Below, in pieces: positions 1 through 5,035 of a stretch of 7,883 bases of DNA. Source of the stretch: Bacteroidota bacterium (GTDB lineage Bacteria; Bacteroidota; Bacteroidia; M30B66); contig CANMGM010000104.1 of NCBI GenBank assembly GCA_947497195.1, positions 1 to 7,883 of the forward strand. Direction: 5' to 3'. The notes beneath the pieces are model-generated. The model was not told the DNA's origin. It ran no database searches and worked only from the letters and a program-made list of their open reading frames with translations. Within the stretch, counting starts at the first letter, position 1. Every line of letters begins with the position of its first letter. Made by a program: the position numbers and the translations under genes.

Positions 1-1
1 T

Positions 2-562
2 ACGTTCGATGATGTGCGCAACCTGAAAGACGCAGTGAAAACCGAACTGAATGTGGAAGGATATCCATCGGATGCATTTATGGATCTTGTGCTTTCGGTA
101 AAACCGCATCAGGTTACACTGGTTCCCGATGCACCGGACGCCCTGACCTCGAATGCCGGATGGGATACCATTACGCACGAAGCACTTCTAACCGATATTG
201 TAAGTCGCTTAAAATCAGCAGGAATTCGGTCATCGATTTTTATGGATACAGACCTCAGCCTGTATGCGTCCGCTGCACGCACCGGAACCGATCGCATCGA
301 GCTGTATACCGAAGCATATGCACATAATTATCTAACAGATCCGCAAGCGGCGATAGAACCCTATCGCCTGGCCGCCCTTGAGGCGCATAACCTCGGATTG
401 GGCCTCAACGCAGGGCACGATTTGAATAGCCAAAATCTGCGTTTTTTTGCCCACAACGTCCCGCATTTGCTCGAAGTTTCAATCGGGCATGCGCTTATTT
501 GCGAGGCCTTGTATTTAGGCCTTGAACAAACCATTCGCCTCTACTGCACTCAACTGCAATGA
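2..562 (+). CDS. pdxJ: Pyridoxine 5'-phosphate synthase PdxJ, 5'-truncated by the window edge
   Basis: PdxJ condenses 1-deoxy-D-xylulose 5-phosphate with 3-amino-2-oxopropyl phosphate to pyridoxine 5'-phosphate in the DXP-dependent vitamin B6 pathway; it is a cytosolic TIM-barrel enzyme. Seen: the frame is open from base 2 and gives 186 residues to a TGA at 560-562. Family motifs appear in the right order: VEGYPSDAFMDLVLSVKPHQ, then VTLVPDAPDALTSNAGWD, then FMDTD and IELYTEAYA in mid-barrel, NAGHD at 407-421, and IGHA at 482-493 near the C-terminus. Full-length family members have about 235-245 residues, so about 50 N-terminal residues lie upstream of the window. The GTG at 14 lies inside the conserved region and is not a start. 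The stop overlaps the next ATG by 4 bases (ATGA), which suggests translational coupling to the hydrolase. Family assignment is very safe; only the 5' end is missing. Confidence 0.97.
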   Translation, partial: TFDDVRNLKDAVKTELNVEGYPSDAFMDLVLSVKPHQVTLVPDAPDALTSNAGWDTITHEALLTDIVSRLKSAGIRSSIFMDTDLSLYASAARTGTDRIELYTEAYAHNYLTDPQAAIEPYRLAALEAHNLGLGLNAGHDLNSQNLRFFAHNVPHLLEVSIGHALICEALYLGLEQTIRLYCTQLQ

Positions 563-1317
563 TTCTGTTTCACCGCATTTACGGCGAGGGCCCGCCATTG
601 GTAATTTTACACGGCCTGTTTGGGCAATCCGACAATTGGGCAACGCTCGCGCGTGCCTGGTCTAACCAATTCAGAGTAATCATCATCGACCAGCGCAATC
701 ATGGGCAATCGCCGCACGATGCAGCTTTTTCCTACGGACTGATGGCGGATGATTTGGCCGAAACACTCGATATATTGAACCTCGAATCGGTGCAACTCAT
801 TGGGCATTCGATGGGCGGTAAAACGGCCATGTTTTTCGCACAAAAATATCCGCAACGCCTTACAAAACTAATCGTAGCCGACATTGCTCCGCGTGCCTAT
901 GCACCACATCATGGCGAAATTATCGCTGCATTGAAAACCTTGCCTTTAGAACGTCTGAAAGACCGCAATTCGGCCGATAATGAACTCGCCAAAGGAATTC
1001 CCGATTTCGGAACTCGGCAGTTTCTTTTAAAAAATCTGTATCGAAACGATTCGGGAGGATTTTCGTGGCGCTTCAATCTGGAAGCCATCAGTGCGCAGAT
1101 TTCGGAAGTAGGAAAAGCCTTGCCCGGCAGCATTGTAGAGACCCCAACACTATTTGTGCGTGGTGCAAAATCAAAATACATCACCGATCAGGATCAGCGC
1201 GATATTGCACATCAATTTATCAATGTACGCTTCGAAACCATTTCAGATGCAGGACACTGGCTGCATGCTGAACAACCCGAAGCATTCGGTAAAGTGGTTC
1301 TCGATTTTTTACAGTAA
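559..1317 (+). CDS. Alpha/beta-fold hydrolase, YbfF/ABHD11-like esterase
   Basis: A 252-residue cytosolic serine hydrolase with no signal peptide; full length for the family. Seen: HGLFGQSDNW (residues 18-27) forms the oxyanion-hole loop after strand beta3. The loop with DQRNHGQS (44-51) follows. The nucleophile elbow GHSMGG puts the catalytic serine at 84. ADIAP (107-111) holds Asp108, and AGHWLHAEQP (231-240) holds the catalytic His233. From memory of E. coli YbfF, the acid of the triad sits in the DIAP motif, so Ser84-Asp108-His233 is the likely triad; this assignment is inference. A helical cap region lies between about 112 and 185. YbfF-type enzymes hydrolyse short acyl esters and acyl-CoA-like thioesters, but the natural substrate is unsettled and cannot be read from the sequence. 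The ATG overlaps the pdxJ stop (ATGA) and no Shine-Dalgarno sequence is visible, so it is probably translated by coupling. A direct role in B6 metabolism is not implied by the family. Confidence 0.94.
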   Translation: MILFHRIYGEGPPLVILHGLFGQSDNWATLARAWSNQFRVIIIDQRNHGQSPHDAAFSYGLMADDLAETLDILNLESVQLIGHSMGGKTAMFFAQKYPQRLTKLIVADIAPRAYAPHHGEIIAALKTLPLERLKDRNSADNELAKGIPDFGTRQFLLKNLYRNDSGGFSWRFNLEAISAQISEVGKALPGSIVETPTLFVRGAKSKYITDQDQRDIAHQFINVRFETISDAGHWLHAEQPEAFGKVVLDFLQ

Positions 1318-1337
1318 TACACCACACCATTATTTGC

Positions 1338-1345
1338 TAAGTTTG
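1338..1345 (+). promoter_or_regulatory. Bacteroidota -7 promoter box (TAnnTTTG) immediately upstream of trpS
   Basis: The sequence TAAGTTTG matches the Bacteroidota primary sigma factor -7 consensus TAnnTTTG exactly. It lies in the 32-base gap between the hydrolase stop and the trpS ATG at 1350. With the usual distance of several bases from box to start site, transcription would begin at or within a base or two of the ATG, giving a leaderless mRNA. No convincing -33 TTG/TTTG element is present at the expected distance (around 1314-1318), which lowers confidence. It would give trpS and the downstream genes transcription independent of pdxJ. Confidence 0.55.
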
Positions 1346-1349
1346 CAGC

Positions 1350-2342
1350 ATGGAAACAGTTGTAAGCGGAATTCGCAGCACCGGGAATCTGCATTTAGGC
1401 AATTATTTTGGGGCAATCCGCAACTTTATAAAGATGCAGCACGAGCATCGCTGCTTTTTTTTCATCGCCGATTTACACGCGCTGACAACGCATCCCAAAG
1501 CAGACCAATTTAGGCAAAGTGTTCGCAATGTCTTGGTTGAATACCTTGCCGCCGGCCTCGATCCCGAAGTATCTACACTCTACATTCAAAGTGATGTTCC
1601 CGAAATTTCAGAACTCTATCTGTTAATGAACATGGTGGCTTATGTAGGAGAGCTAGAGCGCTGCACATCCTTTAAAGAGAAAATCCGCAAGCATCCCGAT
1701 AACATTAATGCCGGGCTCCTCACCTACCCTGTCTTAATGGCGGCCGATATCATTATCCATAAAGCCACGAAAGTACCGGTTGGAAAAGATCAGGAGCAAC
1801 ACCTCGAAATGGCGCGAAACTTTGCGAATCGATTCAACCATTTGTACGAAAAGGATGTTTTTCCGGAGCCCTATGCATACAATTTCGGGAATCAGCTGGT
1901 GAAAGTTCCGGGCCTCGACGGAAGCGGCAAAATGGGCAAAAGCGAAGGCGAAGGCAACGCGATTTTTCTGGCCGATTCGCCCGAAGTAATTCGTAAAAAA
2001 GTAATGCGCGCCGTTACCGATAGCGGGCCTACCGAACCCGGGCAGACAAAGCCAGAGTCGATTTCAAATCTTTTTCAGCTCATGAACCTGGTGAGTAGTG
2101 CCGATACGATTGCATTTTTCGAGGAGCGCTGGAACGCTTGCGATATTCGGTATGGCGACATGAAGAAGCAATTGGCTGAGGATATGATTTTATTTACCCA
2201 TCCTTTGCGTGAGCGTATTGCCGATATTCAGAAAGACGATGATTTACTGAATCGCGTAATTCGTCAGGGTGCCGAAAAAGCGCGCGAAAGTGCCTCCAAA
2301 ACACTCCATGAGGTGCGCACTGTAATTGGACTTAATCGCTAA
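1350..2342 (+). CDS. trpS: Tryptophan--tRNA ligase (TrpRS)
   Basis: A cytosolic class Ic aminoacyl-tRNA synthetase that activates tryptophan with ATP and charges tRNA-Trp. Seen: 330 residues, the normal bacterial length. The N-terminal signature SGIRSTGNLHLGNYFGAI has the HIGH-type motif HLGN at 15-18. The Rossmann core has FIADLHALT (38-46), the substrate-binding stretch YPVLMAADI (126-134, with the Asp that contacts the indole nitrogen in this family at 133), and VGKDQEQHLE (144-153). The KMSKS-type loop reads KMGKS at 194-198, within a glycine-rich GLDGSGKMGKSEGEGNA stretch. The rest is the helical anticodon-binding domain. The ATG at 1350 is chosen because conserved sequence begins within five residues; the next Met is residue 29, inside the fold. 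A promoter box ends 4 bases before the ATG. The TAA stop overlaps the next ATG by one base (TAATG). Confidence 0.98.
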   Translation: METVVSGIRSTGNLHLGNYFGAIRNFIKMQHEHRCFFFIADLHALTTHPKADQFRQSVRNVLVEYLAAGLDPEVSTLYIQSDVPEISELYLLMNMVAYVGELERCTSFKEKIRKHPDNINAGLLTYPVLMAADIIIHKATKVPVGKDQEQHLEMARNFANRFNHLYEKDVFPEPYAYNFGNQLVKVPGLDGSGKMGKSEGEGNAIFLADSPEVIRKKVMRAVTDSGPTEPGQTKPESISNLFQLMNLVSSADTIAFFEERWNACDIRYGDMKKQLAEDMILFTHPLRERIADIQKDDDLLNRVIRQGAEKARESASKTLHEVRTVIGLNR

Positions 2343-2836
2343 TGGCCGGTACGATTTCCATTTCAAATACTCGTGCTTCGTCAGAAGAGATTATGCAGGA
2401 AATTCTTCCGCAAGTGAAAGCGCTGCTTGGCGATGAACGCGATGAGATTGCATGCATGGCCAATATTGCTTCGGTTTTACAGGAAGTGTTTAACTTTCAT
2501 TGGATTGGATTTTACCGTGTACTGGGAGATGGACTTGTTCTTGGTCCGTTTCAGGGACCGGTGGCATGCACACGAATTAACTACGGAAAAGGTGTTTGTG
2601 GAACCTCCTGGGCACAAAACGCAACGCTGGTTGTAGATGATGTGGATACATTTCCTGGGCACATCGCCTGTTCGGCACTTTCAAAATCAGAACTTGTAGT
2701 GCCCATTCGGGATGCAAATGGAACTGTCAAGGCAGTACTCGACATCGATTCTGAACGGCTTGCGGCATTCGATGAAGGTTTGCAGAAAGGAATGGAACAA
2801 ATTTGTGCAATGCTGGCAAAACAGATTTACCCATGA
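2342..2836 (+). CDS. msrC: GAF-domain free methionine-(R)-sulfoxide reductase (fRMsr)
   Basis: Reduces free L-methionine-(R)-S-oxide to methionine, using cysteine chemistry recycled by thioredoxin; it is a cytosolic oxidative-stress repair enzyme. Seen: 164 residues forming one GAF domain, close to E. coli MsrC (YebR). Diagnostic motifs are WIGFYRV (54-60), LVLGPFQGPVACTRI (65-79), GKGVCGTS (82-89), DVDTFPGHIACSALSKSE (100-117) and AVLDIDSE (131-138). The three family cysteines are all present at 76, 86 and 110, matching Cys84, Cys94 and Cys118 of the E. coli enzyme, so the protein is probably an active reductase rather than a cyclic-nucleotide sensor GAF domain. The ATG overlaps the trpS stop by one base, and the stop overlaps the next start by four (ATGA), so it sits in the middle of a coupled set. 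No Shine-Dalgarno sequence is seen. The role of its neighbours in methionine repair is not evident. Confidence 0.92.
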   Translation: MAGTISISNTRASSEEIMQEILPQVKALLGDERDEIACMANIASVLQEVFNFHWIGFYRVLGDGLVLGPFQGPVACTRINYGKGVCGTSWAQNATLVVDDVDTFPGHIACSALSKSELVVPIRDANGTVKAVLDIDSERLAAFDEGLQKGMEQICAMLAKQIYP

Positions 2837-4497
2837 AAGCGGTAATTTATTTCTTTCTTGCCTTACTACTAACATCGTGTGCCAGCCGTGTTGCGCCATC
2901 GGGTGGAGCGCCCGATAAAAGTCCGCCTAAAATCGTATCGGTTAATCCGGCATCGGGCAGCACCCTATTTAGCAGCGACCGGCTCGAAATCACCTTCGAC
3001 GAGTTTATTGCTTTAAAGGACGGCGGAAGCGGAATTCTGATTTCGCCTCCACTGAAAACTCCGCCAGAGGCCATCCTAAAAGGGAAGGCGCTCCAATTGC
3101 GGTTTAAGGAAAATTTCCTTGAAAATACCACCTACACGCTAACGCTCGGCGCATCCGTAACCGACATCACAGAGTCAAACCCGCTCGAAGAAACGCAGCT
3201 TGTATTTTCAACAGGTCCTCAACTCGATACGTTAAAATTTACCGGAAGAGTCGAAAATGCATACACGAATTTAGCTCCCAAGTCGGCTGTTGTAGCCTTG
3301 TATGAAGCCTTTCACGATTCGGTTCCGCAGAATCAAATGCCGCGGTATTTTGCACGTACCACAGCGTCGGGAAGTTTCACCATTAACAATGTAAAAGCCG
3401 GAAAATACCGCATGCTCGCTTTCGAAGATGCGAACAGTGATATGAAACTGAGTTTACCGGACGAAACTGTAGCATTCGCAGCAGATACCATTCAAATCGA
3501 TTCGGGCACGCTTTCTATTGGCACATTGCGACTATTTAAAAATAAACCGAACCGACAACGTCTTGTTCGCAGCAAGTTTGATGCACCCGGCCGTATTACA
3601 CTCAAGTATGTATTTGCGCCCGAGAAACTGGAATTTGAATCGGCCGGCTCTATGGATATTGCTAAGCTGCTTAACACCAGCAAATCACAAAGCGACTCCA
3701 TTACGTTGTGGTACAACGCCAAAGGAATCGATTCGCTGCAATTTATTGCCAAAGCCTTTTCGGGCGATAGTTTGCACCGCGACACCGTATTTTTTGCCAC
3801 TAAAAAATCGGGCTCAATTGCTGGCAAAGGAAGGAGTAAAAAAACTGCAGCGGCCGATACCAGTATTCAGATTACCCTGAATACATTTCAGAATAAATTA
3901 ATCGCCGGCGATAGCTTGAAACTTCGCTTTTCAGCACCATTGGCCGATACGGTAGTTGGTAAAATCGTATGCATATATAACAACGACACGCTGCAGCTTA
4001 GTCCGATCGTTGATTTAGGCGAAAAAATGCAGCGTGTATATGTTTTACCCAAGCCGAATCAAAACTTCACTCTAAAAATTGAAAGAGGGATATTCACCGA
4101 TATTTTCGGGCGAGGTTGCGATAGTTTGAGGCAAAACATCAGTTATTTTACGGAAGACGATTTGGGGAATCTCGATTTCATTTTTCGAAACGACAGTGTG
4201 AATGGGTTTGTTGGCGTTTTGCAATTGCGCGATAAAAGTGGAACCGTATTGAAATCCCAAAAGGTTTCAACGACTGAAACACTGCAATTCAAATCGCTCT
4301 CGCCGGGCGAATACAGCGTTTGCCTTATCGAAGACAATGATGGAAACACGCAATGGACAAGCGGAGATTTTGCCACTCGAAAACAGCCTGAGCGCATGTA
4401 TTATTTTGCTGAAAAGTTTACGGTTCGGGCTGGCTGGGACCTTGAGCTTGAATGGGAGCCACTCCAAACTTCAAACCGCAAAAAAAATCTGAAATAG
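2833..4497 (+). CDS. Ig-like (Big_5) domain lipoprotein of Bacteroidota type
   Basis: A 554-residue predicted lipoprotein. Seen: one Lys, a hydrophobic stretch, then the lipobox LTSC, with Cys16 as the lipidated residue. Residues 17-30 are a Ser/Gly/Pro-rich tether (APSGGAPDKSPP type), common in this family. Residues 31-127 match the bacterial Ig-like Big_5 domain: PPKIVSVNPASG, then ITFDEFI and LRFKENFLENTTYTLTLG, ending VFSTG. Residues about 137-220 look like a transthyretin or carboxypeptidase-regulatory-like beta-sandwich (GSFTINNVKAGKYRMLAFED). A second Ig-like stretch begins near 350, and the last 90 residues resemble another small beta-sandwich (LQFKSLSPGEYSVCLIEDND). No enzyme motif is visible. 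No acidic or lysine-led surface-export signal follows the Cys, so it may face the periplasm (inference). The ATG at 2833 is preferred over an in-frame ATG at 2803 because it directly precedes the signal peptide and overlaps the msrC stop as ATGA. Family members are widespread in Bacteroidota; their function is unknown. Confidence 0.87.
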   Translation: MKAVIYFFLALLLTSCASRVAPSGGAPDKSPPKIVSVNPASGSTLFSSDRLEITFDEFIALKDGGSGILISPPLKTPPEAILKGKALQLRFKENFLENTTYTLTLGASVTDITESNPLEETQLVFSTGPQLDTLKFTGRVENAYTNLAPKSAVVALYEAFHDSVPQNQMPRYFARTTASGSFTINNVKAGKYRMLAFEDANSDMKLSLPDETVAFAADTIQIDSGTLSIGTLRLFKNKPNRQRLVRSKFDAPGRITLKYVFAPEKLEFESAGSMDIAKLLNTSKSQSDSITLWYNAKGIDSLQFIAKAFSGDSLHRDTVFFATKKSGSIAGKGRSKKTAAADTSIQITLNTFQNKLIAGDSLKLRFSAPLADTVVGKIVCIYNNDTLQLSPIVDLGEKMQRVYVLPKPNQNFTLKIERGIFTDIFGRGCDSLRQNISYFTEDDLGNLDFIFRNDSVNGFVGVLQLRDKSGTVLKSQKVSTTETLQFKSLSPGEYSVCLIEDNDGNTQWTSGDFATRKQPERMYYFAEKFTVRAGWDLELEWEPLQTSNRKKNLK

Positions 4498-4512
4498 ATT
4501 GTTTTTTTTGCG
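4477..4512 (+). terminator. A/T-rich inverted repeat around the lipoprotein stop codon, possible terminator
   Basis: CGC followed by eight A (4477-4487) is mirrored by eight T followed by GCG (4502-4512), giving an 11-bp perfect stem. An inner TCT/AGA pairing (4488-4490 with 4496-4498) closes a GAAAT loop, with TTG (4499-4501) bulged. The TAG stop of the lipoprotein gene (4495-4497) lies at the loop and inner stem. A U-rich stretch continues after the stem. It is not a classic GC-rich intrinsic terminator, since the T run is inside the stem, but its place between two transcription units fits a terminator. The A8 run also encodes the lysines near the C-terminus, so part of the symmetry could be chance. 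Confidence 0.42.
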
Positions 4513-4542
4513 TTGTTTCTTTCCTGTGAAGATGTATATTTG
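4513..4542 (+). promoter_or_regulatory. Bacteroidota promoter: -33 TTG, 19-bp spacer, -7 TATATTTG
   Basis: TTG at 4513-4515 and TATATTTG at 4535-4542 match the Bacteroidota housekeeping promoter (TTG near -33, TAnnTTTG near -7) with a 19-bp spacer, within the usual range. The predicted start site is near 4548-4549, giving a very AT-rich leader of about 12 bases without a Shine-Dalgarno sequence before the ATG at 4561. It would drive the small T9SS protein and the C25 protease together. It lies immediately after the inverted repeat that probably ends the upstream operon. Confidence 0.75.
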
Positions 4543-4560
4543 TTAGTATAATATTAATTC

Positions 4561-5028
4561 ATGAAAAATTATCTTACCATTGCCACTGCATTTCTTTGCG
4601 TTAGCCTTTATTCTCAAAGCAATACCGTTTCTGCCGGTGGCGATGCCGACGGGGACAATGGTTCAATTTCATACTCGATTGGTCAGGTAGTATACACTTC
4701 TGCCCAAGGCTCAAATGGCAATGTGAATCAAGGCGTTCAGCAACCCTATGATGTTGGCGTTGTTACCGGAATCGAAGAAGCCGGAATTAACCTTTCGGTT
4801 TTCCCGAATCCAACTTCAGGCTTGTTAACCCTAACGGTCGCCGATGAAGATGCCTCACTTTTATCCTACCAACTTTTCGATGCTTCGGGCCGCCTTGTTG
4901 ATTCAAAAAACAAACTGAATTCGACCAATGCTATTTCGCTTGATGGGTATGCTACGGGAGTGTATACACTTTCTGTAAGCCGCGAAAACAAACAAGTTAA
5001 ATCATTCCGCCTAGTTCGGAATTACTGA
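4561..5028 (+). CDS. Small secreted protein with T9SS type A sorting domain
   Basis: A 155-residue protein predicted to cross the inner membrane by Sec and the outer membrane by the type IX secretion system. Seen: signal peptide at residues 1-18 with likely cleavage S18|Q19. A short N-terminal unit (about 20-65) has the pattern SISYSIGQVVYTS then NGNVNQGVQQPYDV, a stretch I recognise from many small Bacteroidota T9SS proteins but cannot tie to a function. Residues 77-155 are a complete type A C-terminal sorting domain: FPNPTSG (81-87), YQLFDASGRLV (103-113), GVYTLSV (133-139), and the basic terminal strand KSFRLVRNY. The C-terminus would be removed by the PorU sortase and the mature protein (about 60 residues) attached to A-LPS or released. 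Removing both ends leaves very little protein, which is notable. It has its own promoter, tandem stops (TGA then TAA, 5026-5031), and the protease gene begins 7 bases later. Confidence 0.9.
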   Translation: MKNYLTIATAFLCVSLYSQSNTVSAGGDADGDNGSISYSIGQVVYTSAQGSNGNVNQGVQQPYDVGVVTGIEEAGINLSVFPNPTSGLLTLTVADEDASLLSYQLFDASGRLVDSKNKLNSTNAISLDGYATGVYTLSVSRENKQVKSFRLVRNY

Positions 5029-5035
5029 TAAAATT

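Noticed and set aside
1154..1513. + strand open frame bridging the hydrolase and trpS
   Set aside because: It overlaps the conserved C-terminus of the hydrolase and the HIGH-motif region of TrpRS in another frame, and its translation has no protein-like pattern.
1932..1946. KMGKS instead of KMSKS in TrpRS as a defect
   Set aside because: Both lysines and the final Ser are kept, the surrounding loop is intact, and as I recall this variant is common in TrpRS of related bacteria.
2803..2832. Upstream in-frame ATG at 2803 as start of the lipoprotein gene
   Set aside because: It would add ten polar and charged residues before the signal peptide and overlap msrC by 34 bases. The ATG at 2833 begins directly with a lipoprotein signal peptide and makes the ATGA overlap seen elsewhere in the block.
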